A DNA stretch of 64,000 nucleotides from Chimonanthus salicifolius (lineage: Eukaryota > Streptophyta > Magnoliopsida > Laurales > Calycanthaceae), in the NCBI GenBank assembly GCA_013350335.1, contig CM023535.1, forward strand, positions 40,422,069 through 40,486,068. The letters run 5' to 3'. Below, in pieces: positions 22,942 through 35,448 of the stretch. A model generated the notes under the pieces. It made no database searches. It saw only the letters and a program-made list of their open reading frames with translations, and was not told where the DNA came from. The position numbers and the translations under genes are program-made. Positions within the stretch are counted from its first letter, which is position 1. Every line of letters starts with the position of its first letter.

Positions 22942-25900
22942 TGTAACGCCCGCCCCTTTTCACCTTAAATCAGAGTCTATTTTTTTTTTTCCATAGTGAC
23001 AAAGGGCGCGGACGTCACGACGCGAGTTAAGTCCGAGCTTCTAAAGCCCGGCCCTTAACTGGCCAACCCTACGTGTGCGTGGAACGAAGTCCACGAAGAA
23101 CAGCTCACACGTAGACGTAAGCTCAAGGAATATTACAACTAAGTACGGAATTAACAATAAAGACTATCCTACAAATTTGAGATAGCAGGGAAGATAACAT
23201 TCATAATATTACTAAAATATCACAACGTCTCAACTTCCAAAATAAACCAAAATATAAGAGTAATCTAATTATACAGTCCAATAAGCTAAACTGTTCAAAT
23301 ATACATTTCCCAAAAATAAACTTTAATAAAGTAAACAGTTCGCCTCCCCAAGCTTCTAAGCTTGGCTCCCGTCCCGTCCTTCTGCTCCGGCATTTCCTCC
23401 GTCATCAGCTAGGGTAGAAGTAGGGCGTTAGACAACGCGCTCCGAGTAGGGCTAACACATGGATTAGTGATAACAAAGCATATAGATAATAGTATAACGA
23501 AAACCATAAAATGAATGCTATGCCATGGGTGTCTGTGTTATGAATCCCACCCATCATCCATACCATCATGCTGTCATATCCCCCTTGACGGCAAAACCTC
23601 GTCAAGATACAAACAATCACAAATCATCCCCCTGGACGGCAAAACCTCGTCTAGATATAAAACAATCACAAATCATCCCCTTGGACGGCAAAACCTCGTC
23701 CAGATATAAAACAATCACAAATCATTCCCCTGGACAGCAAAACCTCGTCCAGATATAAAACAATTACAAATCATCCCCCTTGATGGAAGAACCATCATCA
23801 AGGTATCATAATTACATACAACATCCCTGATACATCAAACACATCAAAATATCTCCATGTCTGTTTATCGGTCGCCCCGACGGTGCATGGACTCCGGTTT
23901 CATTTCATCCTTCCCCTGTCATATCCCTCCCATGCCATGCATGAGATGTAGATGCCATATGCTATGTAATGAATATAATAACAAACCATAACATTTAAAA
24001 AAGATCCCATCAATACAACATATAACTTGATTACCCAAAATAGATCAAGCAAAGCCTCAATAATCACATCATAGCATTAAAATCCATTTTAACCTAATCA
24101 TATGCTTACCGGAATAAATCAAGTAAAAACCCCTACATAATACATAATTCAAAACCAATCTTAAAACATACCATATAATTTCCAAACTAATTCAAAGAAA
24201 CCATCACTCAATCCATGGCTTACAAAAATGTAGGAATCCTACCGAATACCGATTAGCGTTCTTTCTTCCGTTTCCGTCCGACAGACCCGGTCGCCGATCA
24301 CGCACCTCTTGCGATGTCCGGTACCTTATTATACATATCAATTAGTCAATGTATTAACCATTTAAGTCCATAAATCACATCTTAGTGGGGTTCGGCCATA
24401 TACCATGGCCGAACCTCACTAACTAAGTTTTGCAGGTCCCATTTAGTCCATTAAATATTTTAATCATATGAGTCTAAAAACCAGCCACCCTAGGCTTTAT
24501 TAATCGCTCATAAGGTTGTTACTTAGAGTCCCTAGGTCCATGACCACCTCCCATGGGTTTCTTCATTTTGGCCAATATTTACGGTTTTACCACTACCCTT
24601 CCATGGTTACTCATTTACTTGATCCATGTACATTATGGTCCATAATTGATCCATAACTTAGACCCATTAATTGATTCACAAAATGGTTCCATTGATGTCT
24701 CATTAACCATGATATGCATATTAATAATTTAGTCCTTAACTTAGCCTAATTTTTCCATTCATCCAACCACATACACACACCCTTCCTTAGTCCATAAAAT
24801 GACTTACAATTGAATCATCATTCTTAACCACATCCTGGGTCCCTAATTGATCCATCAACCATACAACAAGACCACTTACCTCAACCATCTAATTAACCTA
24901 ATTCCATTAATTTTTAAACACATGCACACACCTTAAACCTTAGCCCAAAGAGGACTCTCAATGAGTCATGGGCTTTATTAAAACTAGCCCCTTTAATTCA
25001 ACCTAATCCCCACTTTTCCTTGGGTCTTTTTCACCACATTTAGATCCATAATAAGCCCTCCCATGAGGAGGTTTACATCATGCATTTAAATCATCAACTT
25101 TGATCATCACTTGATACATTCTTGAGTCCATTAATGACCCCTTTAATCATGACCTATTCCCCATTAATTTAAACACACACATAAGTCCAACTATGAGGGA
25201 TTTTAACTCATACATTTAAATCATCCTTCCTTAATCATCATGAAATACATTTTGGTCCATTAGTTTAACCATAACTCCCATTTATTTTTCCTTATTTAAA
25301 CCCCTTTAATTTTTCCAACATTCACCATTTACAACCCTAAAAATTCATTAGCTACCTTCATTATCTTCCATCCCTCCAAACCCATTTAAATTTACAAACA
25401 CATAACCCTAAAAACTCCATTAAAGATCCTTAATTACCTACATTTAACCATTAAAATCTTAAAACCCTAAATCATCCTCCATGGTTTCCATTATTTATAA
25501 ACCCTAATAATTCACTTAAACACCTACCATTTTTTGAGGTCATTAACATCATTCACATCTCCCATGCATTTCCTCATTTAAACCCCTTTAAAATTATCAC
25601 CACATTTAATCATTAGCACCTTAAAAAAAACATAAGCCATCTTTCCATGATTTTCATTCAAGATCCCTTTAAAAAGAACTAACACATTTAATCATTAAAC
25701 ACTTACAAACCCTAAATCATCCTCCATTCTTTTCCTCATTAAAACTCTTTAACTTCACTAACATTTATTCATTAACATCTTAAAATCATAAATCCCCCTT
25801 CCATGGTTTTGATCTTAAAAACCCCATTTAATCTTACTTAATTACTCACCATAATTCCTTCCAAAAATCACACATATTTCATGCTTAAATGAATTTCATT

Positions 25901-27171
25901 ACATAATGTCCTTAATGTATTTATTTTTCCTTAACCTAATTTATCCACTTTTCCATCCTTCCATTTGATGGATTTGAGATCCAAGGCCTATGATTATTTG
26001 GCCACCATCAAACTTAACAAGAATGGATCCCAAAACTTAAACCATAAAAATCCAAATCTCTTGTTTAGGAATTACTTACAATCCGACGCCTCCTCCGACT
26101 TCCGTCACTCCCGTCGGCTTCCTTGGCCTCCTTTCTCTTCCTCTCCTTGTTTGAACGGCTAAGATGCTTGATCCATGGTGAAGACACCATAGCTTGGGTT
26201 TGGCCATGATAGGGTTTGATTTGAGAGAGGAAGGGAGGAGAAGATGGAGATAAATAACCCAAGGTCTTGATCTTGGAGTGATGAGCCCAAGCTTACACCT
26301 TTCTCCTCTCTTTTCTTCCAAGCTTTTCTTATTCTTTCTCTTGGTTTTCTTCCTCTCCTTTTCCTTGGGTGTGGCACGGTGGTGGAGAACAAGAGAGGGA
26401 GAGAGTATGAGATCGTTGGAGTGGAGAGAATGAGATGAAAAGTCATCTCATCTCTTGGTTGTCTAAAATACACTCCACATTAACTCTCCCACCAACCCAA
26501 CTTAGATATTTTTCATGCTTTTTGACCCAACCACATTACCCAACGTTTTTTTTCTTTTTGCCTTAAGATAAGATGGCTTTTGGTTTTCCACCTTTTGACC
26601 ATTTGACCCTCATTTGAATAATTTAATCATTTAATTAATTAGATAATTAGGTTAAGTTAATTCCCATTTAATTTAATTCCATTAAATTTCTTCCATAAAA
26701 TCCACCCATGGTTGACCAAGTCAACCATGGTGGCCGGCCCCACCAATTCTTGGTCCACACGCCACCTCAATTAGTGAGGTGGAGGTGGGTCCCAATTGGC
26801 CACATCACCTTGGCTTAATTCAAATTAACTTAGGTGATTTAAATTTAATTCAACCCATTCCGACTAATTGGATCATCATTGGGCCCATGGCCCAATTACA
26901 TTCACCCTTACCCATGTACCTTGGGGCTTACATCATCTTGATCCATTGGGTCCCAATTGGGTATTGGGCCCAATTTGACCATCCTTGGCCCAATTGACCA
27001 CCATTGACCCTTTAAGTAAACTTAAATCCAATCCATAATCCATTGGGCCCTAGTTGGGCCTTTGTCCACATTTTAATCCTTTTATTATCTATTCCATCCA
27101 ATTTTCAAATTCCACCATAAAAAAAATAAATAATAACACATATATTACTTTACAAATTCTGGGCCATTACA
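22942..27171 (-). repeat. 5' LTR of the young element (subfamily B), 4,230 bp
   Basis: Nearly identical to 15109-19346. Visible differences include loss of about 10 bp inside the AGGGCGTTAG/CGCGCC block (about 23435), single-base changes in the hairpin array (23578-23810), and GATCCATTT versus AATCCTTTT near 27074. It keeps one TTCGGCCAT palindrome (24386-24417) and the W-box palindrome (26706-26730). Confidence 0.95.
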
Positions 27172-30100
27172 TCCCCTTTCTTGCGTCATCCACTAAGGAT
27201 AGAGATAGGGCGTTAGATCGACGCGCCCAGTAGGTGTTTCCGATTAAATCTACCACAAGGTTAGTAACAAAACATGCAAATAATAGAATAATACATGTTC
27301 ATCAAAATCTCATAAAAACAATACTATGTATGAAATGCACATGTAATGAGTCCCACCCATCACAAATATACATAGCTTCCTCTTGACGGGATTCTCATTG
27401 TCAAGGTACCCCACAGTGGTCTTTCGGACGCCCCGACAGAGTGTGGCCTCCGGATTCCTATTGATGGGATTCTCATCATCAAGGTACCCCACAGTGGTCT
27501 TTCGGATGCTCCGACGGAGTGTGGCCTCCGGTTTCCATAATCATCACCCCATGCCATGCATGAGATGCCAATGTGTTCATGCCATTTGTAAATACATCTT
27601 ATCATACAAAACCACTTTGAAACATAATAACTTAGCACATAATTCATCAAAACTTTGATAAAACAACAAATATAAGTGTGGCTCAAAAAGGTAGGAAACC
27701 TACCCAAAGTTTACTTAGATTGACCGCTCTTTTATACCGTCACCCGTTCATGACTTGTATTCCGTTCAAGAAGTCCCGTTACCCTATTTATATGGCAGCA
27801 AGTCAAACATATGTCCATATCACTTCAACCTTAGTCTAAGTCCCAAAAACCACTTTGTGTGGTTCGGCCATACCCCATGGCCGAACCTCACCCACTTAAC
27901 TTTTGGTCACCCTTTTTATTTAACCAAAACCATATAATTTACTTATAAACAACCCCAATCCACCAAATGTAACTTTGTGGGGTTCGGCCATACACCATGG
28001 CTGAACCTCACTTCATGTATGGCCGAACCTCACTTAATTTTGTTTTAATCCCTTCTTTGTATTCTTACGCCCAAACACATCATTTAAATAACTTAATCTT
28101 CCAAATGAACCTTGGTAGGGTTCGGCCATACAACATGGTCGAACCTTACCACTTTGGTTTTGGCCCATATTTCAAATCCTTTGGTCATTTCATCTTTGAT
28201 CATTTCACCTTTGATCATTTCATTCATATTTACAATAATGCCACTAGCATAACCCTTTGTTTAATTTTGCTTTAAAACCAAAGTCTATATCTAATCCACC
28301 TTAGTGGGGTTCGGCCATACATCATGGCCGAACCTCACCACTTAATTTGATCTTTTAAATCCTTCATTAACCCATCTCCATGTACATTATAAATTAGCAC
28401 TAAGTCCACCAAATGACCATTGGTGGGGTTCGGCCATACTACATGGCCGAACCTCATCCTATGGATTTTTATCCCATGTTCCATCATCTATCATGGTTGA
28501 TCAATTTAATACTAAATCCATAATTAAGCATAGGTGATTCTTAAATCAAAAGCATATTACAAATCATAATTTCCAACATAATCCTAATCCAATTATTTCA
28601 TCAAAACAGTCCATGGGGTTCGGCCATACATATGGCCGAACCCTATGGTTCTCTTAATTCAATTATTCCATCATTTAGGCTCAACACTTTAGCCATCACA
28701 ACCATATGGTTCAGCCATCCCATGGCCGACTCAAGATATTAAGCCTATCTTCATTCAAAACCCTTTTAACACCCTCATTACATGATATGAATTTTATCCA
28801 ACAACCATAAAATCACCACATTCTTTCATGGGGTTCGGCCATCCAAAGTGGCCAAACCCTTTGATCCAATTTCTACCCTTTTTTAGACAACATAACCCAT
28901 GATCTAAACCCTTGATAGGTTCGGCCATACAATGGCCGGATCATGTTCCCTTAGTCATTCCCTTTAACAAGTATTTATTGAGCACTTACCAAAACAGCGA
29001 CTCCTCCAGTTCTTTCAATTCTTCTTGATCCTCTCCTTAGTCCTTCCTTCCTTCTCCTTTAGCTGAGACTGATCTTGCTTGGAGACCCCTTGGAATAATT
29101 CAGCCAGGTGATATGGATTGGGAGAGAAACTTAGAACAATGCTCCAAATCCTTCTTGGTCTTTGAGAGGAGGACCGGCCTTGAGAGAGAGAAGAAATGAG
29201 ATAGAATTCTCAAAGTGATTGATCTTCTTTTCCTCAAGGTGCTGGTCGGCTAAGAGAGTGCTTGAGGGAGAGAAACAACCAAGAGAGTATGAGATGGAAA
29301 TCCAAGTCTTTTGCTCCAAATGTGGTGGTCGGTCCAAGGTATGGGTTTTTTATTAACCCCTTGTGTAACTCCCATACCCATTAGCCAAAATCCTTTATGA
29401 TACTTGGGGGTTTCATCTATGAAATGAAACTCCCCAAGCATCCAACGTCTCCCATGGATTGCATTGGTGTAACCTCCCTCTTTCCTCCTCCTCTCATTAT
29501 TGTCTCACATGGGGGTTTCATCTTGAGATGAAACCTTTCCCCCTCCTCCAACGTGTAGACTAGCATTTTGAATTTGAAATGTCAAAACCCCTTTTGTAAC
29601 TCCACAAAACAGCAACTCCATTCATTCTCCATCTTTGGAGTTACATGTATGAAATAACACTCCCATGTATTCCAACGTGCATCACCCTTGAATTTGAAAT
29701 ACTATCTCTCACCAAATCTAACTCCCAAAACGGCAACTCCATTTATTACTTGACTAGGCGTTTCATGCATGAGGGCATGAGGTAAACACCCCCCCCCCCC
29801 CCCACCATATGCAACCGACGTGTAAACCACCTTGAGCTGATTTTGGTGAAGTGCACCTCCCCAACTTTCCATCAACTCATTTAACTTACCTCTCATATTC
29901 AACTCAACTCATATATTTAACTCAATTCACCTTTTTAATTTAATTCTTTTAATTCATTTGAATCAACTCAAATATTTGATTCCATTTCCACCTCACATCA
30001 GTCCCAAGCTAATTAAGCTTGGACTCACTTGGTGGTCAAACATGTCAACCACTACCCATTGGGTCCCATTTGGGTCCTTTGACCCAATTAACCACTTTGA

Positions 30101-30253
30101 CCCAAATAAATGTACATTACCCATTTAATTTAATCCCATAACACCTACATTGAGTCTTATTTGAACAATGGATCCCACCATTTTCTCATCTACAATCATA
30201 ACTCCAATGGCATTTTCGTAAATATTGATATATTGAAAAATCTAGGTATTACA
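27172..30253 (-). repeat. Chromovirus LTR (subfamily A), second segment
   Basis: Resumes the LTR interrupted at 15109; the whole LTR is about 3.59 kb and ends AAATCTAGGTATTACA. It contains a two-unit hairpin minisatellite (27373-27534, period about 76 bp, with GACGGGATTCTCATTGTC-type stems), about nine TTCGGCCAT palindromes (27860-28938), a C15 run (29789-29803) and a TTGACC-rich U3. The bases after it (TATTA) do not match those before its other end (GTGAG, 14592-14596), so it is not a simple solo LTR. Confidence 0.85.
27860..28938. repeat. Field of about nine TTCGGCCAT / ATGGCCGAA palindromes
   Basis: Copies start near 27860, 27978, 28116, 28304, 28427, 28615, 28710, 28828 and 28918, with a half-site at 28018. 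Some are damaged in one arm only (CTGAACC, GTCGAACC, CAAACCC), as expected for independent point decay. Confidence 0.9.
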
Positions 30254-30729
30254 TATTAGGCATAAGAGCTGTGTGTGAAGGGTCATACATCATTCCTGTA
30301 TAGTACTCAAGGAAATGAATGTATGATTGGTGTGCTTGAGTTTCATTCCAATAAACATCAATTTATACATTATGTGGAATGAATCATGTTCATATATGCC
30401 TTGCCTTGCTAAAATCTGGAAATACCGCATCTTATGACATCACACACTTGGACAATATACTTTAATTGGTGAATTAAATGTGTCCAAGAATCTTGGATTA
30501 ATTTGGATCTAGAAAAGAGATTTGTAATCCATGGTTTGTGCCTACCTTCAGAAAGGTGAATCGAATTTTCAAATGGCACAGATACGGTGTGAATGTATGT
30601 ATCATCACTGGTATTAAAAGTAGTATAAGCAAAGGTTGAAGAACCATGAACATCACAAGCGCACACACACACACATACCCAATATTCCTTCATAACCCAG
30701 GTTGAAGGATAGACTAGTCGGAGGAACAT
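30254..30729 (-). other. Unassigned segment with a 106-codon minus-strand frame
   Basis: This lies between a chromovirus LTR end and the start of Sirevirus-like sequence. The minus frame 30729-30409 encodes a protein without low-complexity bias apart from a (TG)n-derived VCVCVCAC run, including SSTFAYTTFNTSDDTYIHTV and KPWITNLFSRSKLIQ. I recognise no family. It could be a diverged retroelement gene, an exon fragment or chance. Confidence 0.3.
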
Positions 30730-31046
30730 ACAGGTCGGTAATGTTGGATTTCAAAACACTGTCTGAAAGGGGGAAAATCGAAAGGGGTGACAGGTCGATA
30801 AATATCGACATGTCGACATAGACAGGTCGTTGGTCACGACCAGTTTGTGAATCAGAAAGAGTAAGTTAAAAGGTCTCTTTCCGCGAAAATGATAGAACAT
30901 TTCGAAATCGTCGTTTCCCTTCCCACTGAATCTCTGAGATTTCTTCCTCTCCTCTCGTGCCCTAGGTTAGTCAATAAGACCCCCCAAAGCGAATTCTCGC
31001 TGAAAAAACAAAGGGTTTTTGTTCCTTCCATCTCCGGTAGCTGAAA

Positions 31047-31811
31047 ATGACAAGGGACAATCCCACAGTCATTATCGTGTCCTTTGATTTGGAGAATGAT
31101 CGTGCCACCCAATCTAAGAAACCAAAATCTAAGTGGCTTCAAGGAGAATCATCGTCTCTCCAGAATACTACAGGGTGTCGAGTCAAGATTCTCATGAGGA
31201 AATCTCACAAGAAGAAATCACCTCTACCCCTAACCAGAAAGCCTAGAGGAGTGATTATTAAGGACCCTAACTTTCCAGTTGAGGCCCGTGTAGAAGAAGT
31301 GAGTGGAAAAGAAAAAACTCAAAAGGATATCACTCCTCCAAAAGAAGCAAACAATGATGAGGATACACCTATCAGGAAACATGCTACTGGTAAGGAAAGA
31401 GAGGAGAAAAGAAAACAACAGATGGAAGACGCTAAAGCCGAATGTAATAGAGATCTTATTAAGAGAACCTACCGCTTCTTTGAAAAACGTCGGGAGTTAG
31501 AAAGAAAGATTGGAGACTTTGCAACCTCCGTGAATGTATCAATTCAAAACCTCTCCACATTCATGGAAGGACTCAAAAGGAGCACCCGACGAAAATCCGC
31601 TCCCCTCAAGCATCTCTTCCTCCGAACGGATTGGCTTAGTATAGTTTTTCATGAATTATGTTTTGGAAAAATTATGTTGATATCTTTGTCGAAGCATCCA
31701 TTTGGCTCCCTTCTTAACTATATATACCAATTTCTTGTGAATGAAATGATATGGTTTAGTATGTTGAGTGTATATCTCTTGTCTATCTTGAACATGGTAT
31801 TTGTAAAATAG
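31047..31811 (+). CDS. Lysine-rich coiled-coil ORF in the Sirevirus 'extra ORF' position
   Basis: This is a 254-codon open frame. Residues 1-60 are basic with serine/proline patches (KKPKSK, KSHKKKSPLPLTRKPR). Residues 75-180 are highly charged and predicted helical (KEREEKRKQQMEDAKAE, then FFEKRRELERKIGDF). The tail after about residue 195 is hydrophobic and probably non-coding sequence read through by chance. It lies just upstream of several PPTs, where Sireviruses may carry an extra, sometimes env-like ORF. The damaged ORF at 14013-14596 in the other copy has the same placement and a similar coiled-coil/Ser-Pro layout. Function is unknown and homology to known proteins was not established. 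Confidence 0.5.
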   Translation: MTRDNPTVIIVSFDLENDRATQSKKPKSKWLQGESSSLQNTTGCRVKILMRKSHKKKSPLPLTRKPRGVIIKDPNFPVEARVEEVSGKEKTQKDITPPKEANNDEDTPIRKHATGKEREEKRKQQMEDAKAECNRDLIKRTYRFFEKRRELERKIGDFATSVNVSIQNLSTFMEGLKRSTRRKSAPLKHLFLRTDWLSIVFHELCFGKIMLISLSKHPFGSLLNYIYQFLVNEMIWFSMLSVYLLSILNMVFVK

Positions 31812-31979
31812 ACTAATTTTCAGGGAGATAGAGATATGGCTGTGAGATTGCACACACTTCGGAGAATGGAGGAGCACAAAATATTTGTTGATTAGCACCT
31901 GTCATTGGTCATGACAGCGTAAAGAGGAAGATAATGCAAGCTTGCAAGAGAGCTTGGACAGAAATAAACTTAGAGGCAA

Positions 31980-32235
31980 CTAAGTTTATGGGGGAGTTGG
32001 GTCGAGAAAGCTAGGGGAGAACCTTGAGTTAGAGCAAAACATAGTTAAGCACTAACTGCAAGAAGCATGGGGGTGCTTAAAAGTCGATGTTAGCCTGCTG
32101 ATCTTTATCAATTGAATGACAAAATGGGGGAGAAATTAGTAGAAGCTAAAAGACATCAAAGACAATGGACATACCAAGAATGCCTATGCTTGGAGTTTGG
32201 GAGATCAAACTCAAAAGATTGGGGGAGAAATCTTA
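31980..32235 (+). other. Cluster of polypurine tracts
   Basis: TATGGGGGAGTTGGG (about 31988), CATGGGGGTGC (about 32067), AAATGGGGGAGAAATT (about 32122) and ATTGGGGGAGAAATC (about 32218). Repeated GGGGGAG tracts before the LTR match the Sirevirus signature and mirror 13334-13810. Confidence 0.75.
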
Positions 32236-32399
32236 TCAACACTGATAGCTTGGGTAAGCTATGGGTAGTGTTGGTCACGAGAAAATTAGGGAATGTGGAC
32301 GAGCTTGAATACAAATTTTATTTAGTCCATGAATACATTTCTATGTTTTCGGACTAACCCCTCTAATGATTCTCTAGTGTTTTTTTCTTATGTATTTGA

Positions 32400-34066
32400 A
32401 CAGGAAAATGAAATGAAGCAAGCTGAATAAGAATATGGGAAGACCATAGTCATGTTTTCAGAAGCTTGAAGACCCAAGATGATCAAGAGTAAAGATCTTG
32501 CTCCACCCGATTAAAGCATATAGCTATGGAAATCACAAAAAAAGTTATGTTGGCCATAGATGACCTTAGGTGGTACCCACACCCTAGAAAGAACTATCCC
32601 TAAGCTTAGAAAAATAAATGGTTAAAATCATATGAAGCCTAGTGAGGAAGCTTGATAGTGAATTGGAAACAAACTTGGAAATATGAATTATGATTCACTG
32701 TCAGCTCTGCCAGTCTTTTCTCACCTACCCCTCGGTACGGTCAGGATAGACCCATCGTGGTTAAAGACTGGTCGGCCCGACTGACATTAGTTTCTGGAAC
32801 ATTAAACTGTCATTCTAGGTTTACATCTGATCGAGTGTCTCGTATGCACCGACCCATTGGTGAAAGGGTGAAACGACCCCTCGTGGTCAACGACTCATCG
32901 ATCAAGATCTTGAGTTCTGAAACCTTGAACTCATATGGACTCTTGAAGAAATAGACAAATCGGCAATCAAAGACTGATCGAGAGTACCAGGATTGACCCC
33001 TTGGTAGTGGGTGACAGGTCGTTCTGGGTAGCAGGTTTCCAAAGTTGAAACTATTGTCAAGCATGTTTTGCACACGAACAAGCCTCTCGTATGGACCGAC
33101 CTCTCGATACCATAAGTGTCGACCCATCGGCGACAACGACATGTCGACCGGGGAAGAATAATACCGTTGGGAGTGCACTTAATGCACATCGGTTGGAATT
33201 GTAACGATAATATTTTTAGTCACGGACCTATCGGTACATTACCGTTACTTCAACTAGTTGCTTTCGTTATATAAACCTTTATGCAACCAGTTGATATCCT
33301 TTAGACGGATCAATTGGACCCTCATCTTTATTAGTGAGCTTAACAAGGGCCAACAGAAGGATCACTCTCTCTCTCTCGTGCTTACACTAGGGAAATCAAA
33401 TACAACCAATCAAATGGATTGAGTTGTGAGAGAGAGAGGAAGGTTGGAAACTCATAAACAAACAATCTAAGGATTGAGTTTAAAAGTGAGGAGAAGAGAA
33501 CCATAAACTAGAAAACCTTTGGTAGAACCAGTTTCCTTGACACCCTGCACTGTGATTGTTAAACGACGACTACGAGGTCGAGCGTCGGCATATATGTGTA
33601 GGATCTCGAAGAAGCACACATCAGAAGAGAGAGCTTCAAAGGCAAGTGTTTCTTGGTTTTAATTAATTTTAAAACCTTTGTTCCGATGTGGATTAAGGGG
33701 AGAAACCCCGAAATCACTATAAAAAATTCTAGAGGGGTGTCTCCGGCACAGAGGTGGGTGGAACTCCCTTCCAAATGGATAGGTGGAATTCCTAATCGAC
33801 AGTGGTGGGTGAAATTCCTAGCTGATTGATTGCGGTAGAATTCCTACTCTAATTGTGAGGGTGTAAGTTCCCACTTAGTGGATTTTGGAGATAGCTCAAG
33901 GTTGAGTGAGTCCTAAGAGTGGATGTAGGTTGGCTAATCGAACAAGTTTAAAACGGTCTTGTGGTGTTTGATCTATGTGTGCTTGTATTTAGTATTTAAG
34001 TACTCTTCTTAACACACATCACTTTGCATATTGATTATCTCATTATACACATGGTGCACAAGCATC
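32400..34066 (+). repeat. Sirevirus-like 3' LTR, right end truncated
   Basis: The start is approximate. CATAGATGACCTTAGGTGG (about 32555) and the 33770-33930 stretch match the reverse complement of the LTR at 11826-13333. 33350-33450 contains GA/CT microsatellite sequence. Short plus and minus frames here are not considered genes. The LTR stops inside TCGATAATCG, where a chromovirus LTR fragment begins. Confidence 0.65.
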
Positions 34067-35448
34067 GATAATCGTACCGTTTGCGGCGTCCCGGTACCTT
34101 ATTACATATTTAACGAATTAGTCCATATGTTATCCATGATTAAGTCCTTAACTTATTACAACCTTAGGTTCCGAATTACGTTATCCGTTTACCAAATCCA
34201 GCCCCTAACTTAGCCTCGTTTTCCGTGGTTTAAAACACATCCATAAATCCGATTTTGGCCATTTTAAATATTCCGATTTGCGAGCCTAAAACGCAGCATC
34301 TATCCATTTCATTTAATCATTCGCAATGTATCCAATTTTTATGTCCAACATACATAGGGGTCGGCCATGTACCATGGCCGAACCCATGGTTCCTCAAGGT
34401 GGCTAATAATTACCATTTTGCCACTCTCTCTTCTATGGTTAATCATCCATTCATTTATGTACATTCCAAGTCCAAAATTCATTCATACTTAGATCCATTA
34501 GTGATTCATTAATCATGACCTAGCATCATAAAATCAGCCACCTATTTTAATTAATTTTGCAAACATTTTAATCCCATAATTCATTCCATTCTTGGCCCTA
34601 AATATGGCCCACAAAGAGGTCATGGGTTCGGCCATGGTGTCCATTTTCCAATTTCTTGGGTCCATCTTGCCTCATTTAATCCTATCACAATTGAATTTAA
34701 ATCATTCATTGAACTCCCCATTTTCATCTCATTTAAAGTATTAGCTACTATACTTACAAATCCATTTAAATTTTTTTATCCATCTCTATCCTTTTCCATT
34801 CATTAAAATCACTAATCACCACCATAGGGTTCGGCCATACACCATGGCCGAACCCATGGCTCATGGTCCATCTTATCCATGCCATTTTCAAAACCAAAAT
34901 ACCTGTTTACATTCCTCATGTTTTTCTCATTAAAACTCCTTAAAAATCACCAACTTTTTAATCACTTAAAAACCTCAACATCATTAACCCTTCTCCATAA
35001 TTTTAAACCTCAAACCCTAATTAAAAATCATCCATCATTTACCATGGGGTTCGGCCATGCTACATGGCCGAACCCTATGGCCCATCAATCCATTAAAATT
35101 TCTATTTTTCCATGCTTAATCCATTCATTTTATTTTTTCCTTAAACCATCTCTTCCAACTCATCCATTTCTTATCCTACCGTTGGATGGATCTTAGATCC
35201 ATGGCCCACAACATTTTTGGCCATGTTTAGTCTAAGAAATGGATTCCATATCTTATCTTAAAAAAATATATATAAACTCTTGTTTTTAGAATTCTTACCA
35301 CTCGATGACTCCTCTGGTCCTTCTTTGCTTCTCCTCTTGCTCTCCTTAGCCTTCTCTTCTCTTCTTCTCCTTGATGTACGGTCAAGATGAGCTTGATCAA
35401 ATGGTGAGGCCCTCTAAGCTTAGGGTCGGCCGAGATTGAGTGGGTTTG

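Larger units (their letters stand above)
15109..27171 (-). mobile_element. Young non-autonomous chromovirus derivative, 12.06 kb, complete with TSD
   Basis: Two nearly identical LTRs (15109-19346 and 22942-27171) flank a 3.6-kb interior with a tRNA-iMet PBS, a PPT and a perfect TCCCC duplication (15104-15108 and 27172-27176). The interior keeps only an integrase remnant and unrelated sequence; gag, protease, RT and RNase H are gone. By eye I count roughly 15-25 differences plus a few small indels over 4.2 kb of LTR, i.e. around half a percent, so this is one of the most recent events in the window. Its proteins must have come from a related intact element. Confidence 0.94.
30730..34066 (+). 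mobile_element. Second Sirevirus-like 3' end (ORF, polypurine tracts, LTR), plus strand, truncated both sides
   Basis: Plus-strand order is an ORF (31047-31811), G-run polypurine tracts (31980-32235) and an LTR (about 32400-34066) that shares stretches with the inverted copy at 11826-13333. GGTCG/CGACC-rich sequence (30730-30850, 32700-33150) echoes 12530-13020. Integrase and RT are not present. Its right end is cut at 34066 by a partial chromovirus LTR. Confidence 0.65.

Noticed and set aside
15109..27171. Segmental tandem duplication of about 4.2 kb
   Set aside because: The two copies are the LTRs of one element, shown by TG...CA ends, the tRNA-iMet PBS, the PPT and the TCCCC target duplication.
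31047..31811. Independent host gene
   Set aside because: It is flanked by Sirevirus-type polypurine tracts and an LTR, with a counterpart in the other Sirevirus-like copy at the same relative place.
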